Positions 44,610 to 54,568 of a stretch of 64,000 nucleotides of DNA are shown in pieces; the stretch's first letter is position 1; the number at the start of each line of letters is the position of its first letter. Below the pieces are notes generated by a model that was not told where the DNA came from, searched no databases, and saw only the letters and a program-made list of their open reading frames with translations. Position numbers and translations under genes: made by a program. Source of the stretch: Pyropia haitanensis (taxonomy: Eukaryota > Rhodophyta > Bangiophyceae > Bangiales > Bangiaceae); NCBI GenBank assembly GCA_008729055.1, contig SDUX01000009.1, forward strand, positions 62,001-126,000. Reading direction: 5' to 3'.

Positions 44610-45636
44610 ATGGACGCCCTCACCAAACAACTCTCCTTCTCTGGCGTTGACTGGGCGGCGCTCCGCCGCCGCGCGCGGCACATGCAAGCCGCCGTCGCGT
44701 CGACGCTCAAGAACGCGGTCATGACGGCCGTCGAAAACGATACGCGCGCGGCGACGGCGGACACGCCGACCCCCCCCTCGGCCAAGCTCCTCTCCCGCCT
44801 CGCATCCGAAACCGCCAACCCCGCCCACTACCCGCTGATCATGGCGATCGTGTGGGCGCGCCTCGCGTCGTCCCACCCGCGGTGCATCTCCAAGGCGCTC
44901 GACCTGCTCGCGTACCTGCTGCGGCACGGCGACGAGCGGGTCGTGTCGGAGCTCCACGCGGCACTGCCGCAGCTCGAGTCGTTTCGTGCCTACCCGCACC
45001 CGGCGGCGCCGACCAAGGGCGCGAAAGGGGCCGCCGCGGCCGCCACCGACGCGGGCGACGCGGCCGCGCTCGGCACGGGCGCCGACGCGGGCACCCGCGT
45101 CCGCGCGGCGGCGGCCGAGGTGACGGCGCTCCTGAACGACCGCCGGTCGCTGCGCGCCGAGCGGGCGGCGATTGTCGCGGCGGGCGGCCTCGTCGCAGCC
45201 GCCCCGTCGTCGGCCGACGGGGGCGGGGGGAGCGCCGCGTCGGGGTCCGTGCCGCCGTCGCCGTCGGTGCTGCCGCCGCCGGTGGGGGGGGGGGGGTGGG
45301 GGGGTCCCCGCCGCCCCTTTCGCCGGTGGGGGGTGGTGGGAGGGGGGGGGCGCTGCCGGGGCCGAGGGGGGGAGGGGGAGGGGGGCGTGGGGGGGGTGGG
45401 CGGATGAGCCGGTGGCGCCGGGGGGGGGCGCGGCGGCGGCTGCGGCTGGTGAGTGGGACAGCGTGCCGCTGGGGGGGAGCGGCCCGCCACGGGGAGGCGC
45501 CGCCACCGGCGGCGCGGCGGGCGGGCGCCGCGGCGCGGGGGGGGCGACGCCGGGGGTGACGCCGGCGGCGGCGTCGGCACCGCAGGGGGGTGCGGGGGGG
45601 GGGCTGGGCGGCAGCGACGATGACTTTTGGTCGTGA
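44610..45636 (+). CDS. ENTH-domain (epsin-like) protein
   Basis: ATG 44610 starts MDALTKQLSFSGVDW. Residues ~20-185 fit the ENTH fold: an NDTRAATA stretch, PSAKLLSRLASET, HYPLIMAIVWARL, KALDLLAYLLRHGDERVVSE, a DAGTRVRAAAAEVTALLND block and LRAERAAI. ENTH proteins bind phosphoinositides and recruit clathrin or adaptors to bend membranes at endosomes, Golgi or plasma membrane. After a Pro/Ser linker the frame fails at a 13-G run (45284-45296). The next frame carries WADEPVAP and ends GSDDDFWS, a tail with DxF/W-type adaptor-binding character. I therefore end the CDS at 45636, assuming one consensus indel. Length would be about 340 residues. The gene converges on the Rab3GAP gene. Confidence 0.72.
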
Positions 45637-46423
45637 GGCCGCCGTGGTGGGCGCCGCCGACGATTGACTCGACACAATCCCGGGGGGAGAGGGTGGCGGC
45701 CGCGGGCGTGCGTGGGATGAGGTGACGCTGTTGCCCGGCGGGCCCGCCCGGCGGGCCGTCCGCGCCGTTGCCGCGGCGGCCGCCGCTGCCGCCGCCGTCG
45801 CCGCCGCCGCCGCCGCGGCCACCGCGGCCGCCGCGGCCGCCGCGGCCGCCGCGGCCGCCGCTGTCGCTGCGTGCCTCCGCCGGCCGCGGCCGTAACGTCC
45901 TGCCGGCTGCCCGCCGCGCGCGACGGCGCGCCGCGCCGCACGCGGCGGCAGCGTCGGCGCCGCGCGGGCGCGCGGCGGCGGCGTTGGCGCCATGCGGGCA
46001 CGCGGTGGCGGCGGGCGTCCCCCTGCCCGCCCCCGGCCGCGCCGCGCACCCCCGCCCATGCGCGCCTACCGGCCGCCCCACCCCTCCGCCCTGCCTCGTG
46101 GCCGACCCGCACGCGGCGGCGGTCGGCTGGGGCGCCCGCTGCGCGCGCGGGAAGAGGAAAAAAAAACCGCCCGTGGCGAGCGGCGCTCGCGTGGGGCCGC
46201 GGCGTGACGTGGACGGCGTCGCGGCGGCGGTGTGGCCGTCTCTCATCCAGCAGATCTCATTCGCCCGCCCGGTCCTCACCCCTGCTTCTTTGCGCTCCCC
46301 CGCCCCCCACCGTGTCCCCTCTGCACCCCGCTCCGCCACGCGCGGCGACGGCGGCGGCCGCGGCCGTCGCCAACCGGCTGCTGGTCGCCACAACGCGCCC
46401 CCCCCCCCCCCCGCCGCCGCCCC
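45637..46423. other. Intergenic region between two convergent genes
   Basis: Contains a (CCGCGGCCG)n-type tract at about 45765-45870 and a 15-C run at 46398-46412. On the minus strand the tract would encode RGG repeats in one frame, but no start, splice or conserved domain supports a gene. Confidence 0.4.
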
Positions 46424-49400
46424 TCACAGCGTATCGTCCACGGCGAGCCGCCAGCCCGCGCGGAACTCGTTGGCGCTCAGCCGCGCGTACAGCCGGTCCA
46501 CCCCCGCGGGCGCCTCGAGCACAAACTCCCGCACGTCGGGGAGGAGCGGCGGCGGCGGCTCCCCACCGCCGCCGCCACCACCACCTCCACCACCACCACC
46601 GCCGCCGCCGCCGCCGCCGCCGCTGCCGCCGTTGCGACCGCCGCCGCCGTAGGCGTTGCCGCGGCCGTCGGCGGCGGTACCCGCCGCGCCCGCCACGTCG
46701 GCGGCGGCGGTGGCGGCCGCGTCCGCGCCGCCGACGCGCGCGGGCGCGTCAAACCACGCGTCCTCCCCGTCGCTGTCATCGTCCACGCCCGTCCAGCCGT
46801 CCGCGGCGGCCGCCACGGTGGCGTCGCCCCCGCCCATCGCGGCGGCGGCGGCGGCCGCCGCCGCCGCCGCCGCGTCGGCGGCGTCGTCCTCCTCCCCCCC
46901 GTCTACCGCGTACTCGCCCGACAGGCCGACGAGCGCGGCGAGGCGGGACCGCGCGGCGGCGTGCACGCCGCGGCGGAGCTCGGCAGCCTCGCCCCGCGCG
47001 AGCGCATCCTCCACGTCGTCGCCCAGCCGCGCGCGCCGCAGCGCGGTGGCGACGGCCAACGCCCGGGCGGCCGCCACCTCCACTGCCTCGACCGCGTCGG
47101 CGGTCGCGAGGAGGTCCCGCCGGAGGCTTTGGGGGGGGGGAGCACCGCCTGGGGGGGCGGGGGCGGGGGGGGGGGGGGGGGCACCAGTGCCGCGGGAGCC
47201 ACCGCCGTCCCCAGCCCGCCGGCGCCGCCGGCATCCCCATTGCCCATCCCCGACGGCGACGGCGACGGCATGGAGACGGACGACGGCGCGGCGGCGAGCG
47301 CCCCGGCGGCGTCCCCCCCCGGCAGCGGCGACGATGCCGACGGCGCGGCGCGGGGGTGGGCGGCGGCGGCCGACGGCAGGGGCGCCTCGGCGTCCGCGTC
47401 GCGCGCGACGAGCGCCGCGACCACCCGCCGCGCGGCGGCGACCGCCTCGGCCACCGCCGGCGGGTGGCCCGCCGCGGCGGCCGCGGCCGCGACCGCCGCC
47501 GCCGCGTGCACCGCGGCCAGCTGCCGCAGCAGCGACGGGCGGCGGGTGGACCGGAGGGCGGCGAGCGCCGCCGCCGCGCGCGCGGCGGGGTCAAAGGGGG
47601 GGGGGGCCGCCGCCGCGGGAAGGGGGGGGGCCGCCGCCCACAGCCGCTGCCACAGGTTGCCAGGCGTGGCCATGCGCGAGGAGAGGGTGACGGTGCGGCC
47701 GTCGGGGGTGGGCGGCAGGGGGCGGGGGGGACCGGGCGTGCCGCCGCGGTCATCCCGCTCCCCGCCGCCGCCATCGCCACCGCCGCCACCGCCGCCGCCA
47801 CCGCCGCCACCGCCGCCACCGTCCGTGTCACAGCCGCGGGCGGCCGCGCCGCCACCGCCACCAGCGGCGGCGGCCTCCCCAGCATTGCTCACCGTCACGT
47901 CTGCCGGGGAGAACCAGCGCAAAAAGTCGGCGAGCACCGCCCCCCCCCCGTTGGCGGCCTTGAACGCCCCCATCTCTGCCGCGAGCGGCGCCGCCTGCAG
48001 CGCCGCCCGCGCGGCCGACGACAGCGACGGCGCGGCGAGCGCGGCCTGCGCCGCCTCCGCGTCGGCCGACGTCTGCAGGGGGGCGGGGGCCACCGCGGGC
48101 TCCCACAGCCACGCCTCCCGGTCGTCGGTGGCGTCGGTGGCGTCGGTGGCGTCGCCGGCGCCGGCGCCACCGCCACCCGCCGCGGGAGGGGGGGCGTACA
48201 GCAGGCGCAGAGCGCCGACACGCCGCCGCCGCCCGCGCGCCACGTCCGCGGGGTACAGGCCATCCGCGTTGGCCACGGCCGGCGGCGACGCGGGCGGCGG
48301 CGCCGCCGCCGCGGCGGCCGCCACGGCGTCGCCGCCACCGCCGTCGGCAGCCACGGCAGCGGCGGCGCCAGCCGCGCGCCGCGGCCGCGGTGACGCGGGC
48401 GGTGGCGGCGGCGTCAGCGGGTCGTCCGCGTCGGCCCAGCCCCAGCTCGACTCCCACTCCTCGTCCGCCGCCAGCGCGGGCGGGGATGCCGCCGCCGCCG
48501 CCGCCGGTGCAACAGGGGAGGGCGCTGCGGGCGGCGCGGCGGCGGCGGCGGGCGCGGCGGGCGTAGCGATCGGCCCCCCACCCCCCTCTTCGCGCCCCCC
48601 CATGGTCTCGACGGCCGCCGCGGCCGCCAGCCGCCCAATGCACGCATCCACCATCTGGACGGTCTGCACGAGCAGCGGCGCGCGCATGTCAATGGGCGAG
48701 TCGGCGCCAATCCCCCCCGCCGCTCCCCCCTCCCGCGACGCCAGCGTCGACGCCGCGGGCACGGATGCGCCCGCGCACCCCCCCCCCCCCCCCCCCCCCT
48801 CCGGGCGGCCGCCCCAGCCGCGCCCGCCGCTCAACGTGCGCCGCGAGGCCGTCGACAAACGCGTGCCACAGGCGGTCCACCCCCGCCGCCCGCACGTCGG
48901 GCGCCGCCACCACCGCCGCGAGCCGCTCAACGAGCGCCGCCGCCTCGCCGCCGCCGCCGCCGCCGCCGCCGCTGCCGCCGCCGCCGCCGCCGTCGGCGCC
49001 ACCTCCACCCCCCCCGCCACCGCCACCGCCACAGCCGCCGCCGCCACCACCGCCACCACCACCGCCGCCGCCAGCCAACGACGCGGCCGACGTGCTGCCG
49101 CCGAGGGAGCGTTTCGCGCCCCGCCGCGGGCGGCGCGCCGCCCCCCCCCCCCCGTCCCCGCGGCGGGCGCGTACACCGCCACGAGCGCGGCGGCAACAAA
49201 CGCGTCCTCGGCGGCCGTGTCGGCGGTGGCGGGCGGCGCCCCCCCCCCCCCCCCCGGCCGGGCGGCGGGGCATCCGCGGCGCCCCCCCCCCCGCCCCCAC
49301 CAGCCCACCCCGCCGTCGACGCCGCAGCAGCGTACCAGCCGCCGCCGCCGCCGCCGCCGCCGACCCCTTCTGCCGCCGCCACCGACGACAGCGGCGACGG

Positions 49401-49814
49401 CGGCAGCGGCGGCGGTAGGCGCGCCAGCCGCGCAACCGCCGCGGCGGCGGGCGACTCGGTGCGGCTGAGCGGCGGCGGCGGCGACTCGCCGCCGCCGCCC
49501 CACCCGCCGTCGGCGGCGGCCGCCGCGCGGCGGCCGCCCGCCGCCGCGGCGGCGCCGTCGCCGCCGCCGGCCGCGGCGCGGACGGCGGCGGCCTCGAGCG
49601 CCGCAAGGCGTGCGATGGCGGCGGTGCCCGGCGCCGCGCCCGGCGGCGGCGCCGGCAGCGCCGCGCGGAGGCGCCACAGCGGCGCCGACCGCGGGAGCAG
49701 CGCCCACGCCGTGTCGCGGGTGCCGAGGCGGGCGACGCGGAAGCGCGGCCAGAAGGCGGTGAGCGACAGCTCCCGCAGGGCCCACCAGCGGTCGGGCAGG
49801 ACCGCGTCGTCCGC

Positions 49815-49845
<31 letters not shown>

Positions 49846-51050
49846 GCGGCGGCAGCGGCGGCGGCGGTGGCGGCGGCGGCAGCGGCGGCAGCGCCCCGGT
49901 CGTCGTCGCCACCGCCACCCGCTTCCGCCCGCGGGGCGAGCCGCGCCGCGGGCGGCGGCGGCGTCCGCGGCGCCGCGCCGCCGTCGTGGCCACTGCGGCC
50001 GCGGCACGCGGTGCTGGCGGCGGTGCCGGCGGCCGGCCCAGCCCGGGACGCCGTCCCTCCCCCCTCCGTGAGCGGCAGCGGCGGCGACGACGCGGAGCGA
50101 GGGCGGCCACCCCACCCCCCAACCCCCCCCGCCCTCCCCCACAGGTGCGGGGGCCCGCGCGTCGAGCGGAAGGCGGCCCACCCATACGAAAACTTGGCGA
50201 CGACGGCGTACCCCCCCAGTGGCTCGGCGAGCGCCCCCCGCCCGTGCCGCCGGTGTCGAAACAGCTGCAGCAGGCCGTCCAGGTGCGCGACCGCGGCCGG
50301 CAGGTACGGCACCGCGTCGCAGGCGTAGCGGATGGGCGGCACGGCGACGCCGGCGCCAGCGGGGGCGCCCCCACGCAGCGGCGGTGCGCGGCCGAGGAAG
50401 CGCGCGTCGGCGGGTGGGCCGACGGGCAGGACGACGGGCGCCGCGACGCCCGCGACGCCGGCCCCGACGGTGAGGGCGGACAGGAGCGACGCGGCGGCCG
50501 CCGCGTCGGCCGCGACGATGCCGTCGGCGGCGGGGGGGGGGTGCCCCGCTGACGAGGGGAGGTCGGGGGGGCCGCCGCCGCCACCGCCCGCGGCGGCCGC
50601 CGCTGCGACGGGTGGCGGCGGGCCCCCATTCTCGACGCCCCCACCCGCCGTGGCGGCGCGGCCACCGTGGCGGCGCGGCGGGCTCCCAGCGCGTGCGCGT
50701 GCCCCCCCCCCTCCCCCCGCCCCCCCGGCCGCGCCCCCCCGGCGCCGCCGCGGGCGCCAGGTACACACACACGGGCGCGCCGAGGAAGCGGCCGAGCATG
50801 CCCGCGTCGAGGCCACCCGTCCGCCCATTGACCGCCGCGTACGCGGCGGCCGCCGCCGCGGCGGTCGCGGATCGGGCGGCCGCGGTGGCGGCGGCGGCGG
50901 CGGCCGCCGCCGTCGACCCACCCGCCGCGACCGCGGCAGCAGCGGCGGCGGCGGCGGCGGCGGCAGCGGCGGTGCCTGCGCCCGCCGCCGCCGCCCCCGC
51001 GCCGCCGCCATCCACGTCGGCGGCAGAGATGCGGAGCTCCAAACGGGCGC

Positions 51051-51107
<57 letters not shown>

Positions 51108-51460
51108 CGGGCAGCGCAATCGTTGCCGACGGCAGCAGCGGCGGCGTGGCGGCGGCGGCCGCCGCGCGGCCGGCGGCCGGCGACGGCGGCGGCGCCGACA
51201 GGGACGGCGCGCTGTGGTGGCGCGACGCCGACGAGAGGGTGGGGGGGGGGGTGGCAGCGGCGAGGCGGTGAGGAGGGCGGCGGCCTCGGGGACCGCCGCG
51301 GCGAGCATGGCGCCGAGGCCCAGCTCCGCGTCGAGCGCCAGCCGCTCCCACGGCGTCACGCACGTGTAGTCGCGCATCTCTGAGACGGCGGGCGAGAGGG
51401 GGGGGGGGGAGCGGGGGGGGGCGCCATCGCGTCGTCCACGGTGGGAGGGGGAGCGGGCAT
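46424..51460 (-). CDS. RAB3GAP1: Rab3 GTPase-activating protein catalytic subunit-like
   Basis: Minus strand, probable start ATG 51460 (MPAPPPTVDDAM). N-terminal MRDYTCVTPWERLALDAELG matches the W-E-R-F-type start of the family. Near the C-terminal third, MGAFKAANGGGAVLADFLRW then FSPADV and LSSRMATPGNLWQRLW are diagnostic; the Arg of SSRM sits where the family's catalytic arginine is expected. The C-terminus, DVREFVLEAPAGVDRLYARL and FRAGWRLAVDDTL, also matches. The protein acts with a non-catalytic partner on Rab GTPases (Rab3 GAP, Rab18 exchange in animals) at ER/vesicle membranes. The coding sense switches frame about six times, each at a G/C run (51241, 50702, 49239-49292, 49141, 48778, 47131-47181), so this is a real gene in an error-prone consensus. 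Large poly-Ala/Gly inserts enlarge it to ~1,650 residues. Confidence 0.72.
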
Positions 51461-53294
51461 GGCCCAAGGGGGGGGGGGGGAGCGCCGGGTCACAAGGGCG
51501 AGAGACGGGCCGGGGGGTGGGGGGGGGGGGGGAGCACCAGCGGGCTGGCGCTGGCGGCGGCGCTGGCGAAGTGGACCGACACCAGCACACAGCCCCACCG
51601 ACGAGAAGAGCACACAGCGGGTCGGCAGTTGCAGCGGGCTGCGCAAAGGCCATTTGGACTTGCCCAAGACGCACCGCCAGGATTTCGTCTCTTGGACGGT
51701 GAAGACGAGCGGGCTGACCATCAGATTGACATGGACGGGAAGCTCGTTCGGAAACCTACCCATCCGCAACATTCGATTTAGGTACGTATCGACGGGATGG
51801 ACGAGTAAAATTTCCGAGTGCGAGCACACAATGACGAATGTAGAACGCTTGATAAAGGGTTGATCCAAGTTGCACGTTGAAATCCAATTGCTTGTATGTG
51901 TTGCTATTGTCAATTGTTGCTTCGATCTTCGTTGTGGGTGGATGCGGGTGTCCCCTTGGAGTGTTTCCAACGGTGGCGTACAAACTCGCGACCATCTTGC
52001 CGCAATATATGTTTCAAACGCAACGTGGGCGCCTGTGACTGGCTGAGACCTGCTGCTCTTCAGATTCATAAAGTAGTTGTTCTGCGACGGGGGCTACATG
52101 GTTCGGAAGGACGACAGCCTGTCTGAGAGAGGACCGAGAAGCCTCACGGGCAGCAATTTGAGTGTGGTCATGGATTGCATGTGTTCGCTGACTCTGTCGT
52201 GCGATTTCGCACGCGTTGCGACAATATGCGAGAACGTGCACTAGCCCCCCTTGTGGAATGCCCAGGACGTCGAAAGACTGTCTCCATTGCTGGTCGTGCC
52301 GGCAAAATAGCGAGACACGCTGCACAAAAAGGATCATTGGGGCAAAAGATGGCCCATGCTTTGCAGGAATGGGGCCGTACTCGGCATGGAATAGAAAAAG
52401 TTGTGCCACGTATGCGAGTATTTTCACGCATAAACGCGTGCCATCAGCCATGTTCACGCATGCACATGTGCAAATATGGTCGTTTTGGCATGTTTTGGTG
52501 GTCGTGGAGTTGGGACAATCAATGACATTGCTTTGTTCGTCTCGCCGTTGGGACAGACGACTGGTCACCGCAACGCATGCCGGAAGTCCGTCTCCTGTCG
52601 GGGCGGGCCCGGCTCGGGCCGACTCGAGTCGGCCTCGGTTCTGTGGCTGTCAGAGCATCTCCACCAATGGAGCCAAAGGCCAACCCAAATGAGACACGAG
52701 GCGCAACGTGGGCGACTGTGAATGGCCACTCCAACCAAGAAGCCAACGCCGCGCACGTCACGTCTCAAGCAAAGAATCTAGTGGGGCGCCTGGAGAGAGT
52801 GGCCGATTCCACGCCGTACTAGCATTCTGTCGGACTGTCTGCAAGCCACGTGTCACGCTTCCTATTGGCGCAGGCTGGCTCCGCGTTTCGCCAAAAGCCA
52901 AAACACCACGCCAAAAAGGCTCGTTTGGCGCGGGGATTGGCTCCGCTGCCGTTGAGAGCCAAAATGTCGAGTGCTCTCGAAGCGCATTAAGGTGGTCTCC
53001 AGAGCGATTAAGAATCGTGATACGGCCTTAGTTTTGGACCGTCACACGGCCCACCAGTCAGAGTCAAAGCCAAACCGGTGAAACGGCTGCCTCGCAGTTG
53101 GCTTTTCAGGAGGAAACCTTGGGGCACTTCCACAGCCAGCGCGTCGTCGGAGGCGCGGCGCGCACTGGCAACGCGTCGATCGCGTGTACGCGAAGCGGGG
53201 GAACGACGCGCGCGCGGTTGACAGTCTGGCCAGTCATCCCAGAACGACTCAGAGCATCTCCACCAATGCAGCCAAAAGCCACAAGCCAACTACT
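51461..53294. other. 1.8 kb of non-coding, repeat-bearing DNA
   Basis: GC drops from about 51550 onward. No supported ORF. It holds the perfect palindrome GGCCGACTCGAGTCGGCC (52617-52634), a dispersed direct repeat, and several CCAAAAGCCAAA-like stretches (52890-52960). Miniature transposon remnants are likely. Confidence 0.4.
52651..53281 (+). repeat. Direct repeat pair starting CAGAGCATCTCCACCAATG
   Basis: CAGAGCATCTCCACCAATG followed by (G/C)AGCCAAA(A/G)GCCA occurs at 52651 and 53250, same orientation, about 600 bp apart. The GAGCATCTCCA start resembles ends of PIF/Harbinger-type miniature elements, but no inverted partner was found. Confidence 0.7.
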
Positions 53295-53583
53295 TGCTGA
53301 CGCGTCAGAGATGTGGCTCGTCTTTTGGTCCGTTAGTCCGTTGACCCGTGGGAGAATGTACCCGTCGGCAGATTAGTCAGGGTAGTGACGGTTAGCCAAT
53401 CCGCGGCTCCCGTGTTGACCGTCCGTTAGTAGTAGATTATCGGACGGACACCGCGGCATGCCCCAGATTACCTTGGAGTTGATGCGTCTTGGAAGGAGTT
53501 GGCTCAGAAGGACAGGGAAGGAGAGGCCCCAGTCCTTATCCCCTAAGCTCCAGTCTTGGGGATTTAAGGGTCATATCCTTACA
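53295..53583 (-). repeat. LTR of chromovirus B2 (289 bp)
   Basis: On the plus strand it starts TGCTGACGCGTCAG and ends CCTTACA, giving TG/CA ends in both readings. It has the same length as 61680-61968 with about 10 differences. TGACGCGTCA at one end is a perfect palindrome. A C-rich tract adjoining it is the complement of a polypurine tract. Confidence 0.85.
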
Positions 53584-53594
53584 CCTCCCCCCCC

Positions 53595-53926
53595 TCAGGA
53601 CGCGCGGCGCAGGAAAGCGTCCAACACTTCAGGTGCGTTCGCAAGGTCTTGCTTGGTCAGCCAGGAGTTCTTGCTGACGTCACAGCCTTTCCACTTGACC
53701 AGGTACTGTAGTCGTCCACAGCGCTTTCATGACCTTATGATGGAGTCGACTTCGTACTCGACAGAACCGTCCGGAAATGCCACCGGAGGCGGAACGGGAG
53801 GAAGTCGGCCATACGGATCAGCGAGGTACGGCTTCAGCAAGCTCGCATGAAAGGCGTTGTGAACCTTGCGATCGAGCATCGCTTGGGGAGGATCCAGACG
53901 GAACGTCACATCATTGATGCTCTCAG
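53595..53926 (-). pseudogene. Pol C-terminus remnant of chromovirus B2
   Basis: Covers the end of integrase and the chromodomain. The frame matches the intact copy at 61979 but has a CGA-to-TGA stop at 53727-53729, inside the chromodomain start (EVDSIIRS). Upstream coding sequence is cut at 53927 by the A2 LTR, within the TESINDVTF region. Confidence 0.82.
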
Positions 53927-54568
53927 TGTGGCAAGTCGGGTGCCCACGGGGTACCGTAATCAGGGGGGAGGGTTGACGCACAAACCCGTAACCGCAGTGC
54001 CAAGTCGATGGCAAGTAAGCGGGACAAAGAAGGATACGTTTAGACCTGCCGAGCAGGGAGAGGCAGGGCGAGAACGCCGTCGCGGGCCCAGAAGTGGCGC
54101 CGCGCGCCCGCCACAACCCTCGATCGGACAGGTCGACCGGGTAGGGTCGATCTGTTCTGAGAATAGAAGCGAAATCCCTCCAAGACGATAATTGCATGCG
54201 AAATCGGTGAGTACCCCCCGAAAGGGCGTACCACAATCGATAGGTAGATCCTATCGATCGTCACAGGGAGTACTCGATCCAGCTCCCGCGGCCGCCCTCC
54301 CCCGGCCCGGGAGCTGTCCCTCAGATAGAAGGATCGCCCGCCGGCGCACGCCTTTGATCCAATCACAGGCGACCTAGGGGGGGGGGCTAGCCCCACCAGT
54401 GACGCGACCGTTCGGGCCCCGCGCGCCGCCACACCCTTTTACAGGGGTCGGGGGGAGGGGTTGCGACGACGCCCTCGGCGGGTGTGGCCGCCTGTGAGGC
54501 TGCTGCGCGTGGCCGTCCACTTAGCCGTGGACGGCCCCTGCGCGCCCCCCAAGCGTATATATGCCACA
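53927..54568 (-). repeat. LTR of chromovirus A2 (642 bp)
   Basis: On the plus strand it starts TGTGGCAAGTCGGG and ends TATATGCCACA, the reverse of the A1 LTR. It is about 92 bp shorter, with scattered substitutions. The ATCGATAGG/CCTATCGAT stem is kept with a changed loop. Confidence 0.87.

Larger units (their letters stand above)
53295..53926 (-). mobile_element. Chromovirus B2: truncated 3' end
   Basis: LTR plus the last ~330 bp of pol of a family-B Ty3/gypsy element, nearly identical to 61680-62310. Homology stops exactly where the A2 LTR begins (53927), so A2 interrupts it. The rest of this copy was not found in the window. Confidence 0.82.

Noticed and set aside
44990..46393. Minus-strand RGG-repeat protein between the ENTH and Rab3GAP genes
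   Set aside because: RGG arises from a (CCGCGGCCG)n tract; the frame runs on as antisense of the ENTH gene with no start, splice or domain support.
45871..49468. Very long plus-strand open frames (840 and 1078 codons) opposite the Rab3GAP gene
   Set aside because: They translate to Arg/Pro/Ala low complexity with no conserved block, while the minus strand shows family-specific motifs. Extreme GC suppresses stop codons in all frames.
46424..51460. Programmed ribosomal frameshifting in the Rab3GAP gene
   Set aside because: Six shifts in both directions, each at a G/C homopolymer, fit consensus indels far better than recoding.
52014..52568. 184-codon minus-strand ORF in the repeat-bearing interval
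   Set aside because: Ordinary composition but no recognisable domain, no neighbouring support and a short length; could not be separated from chance.
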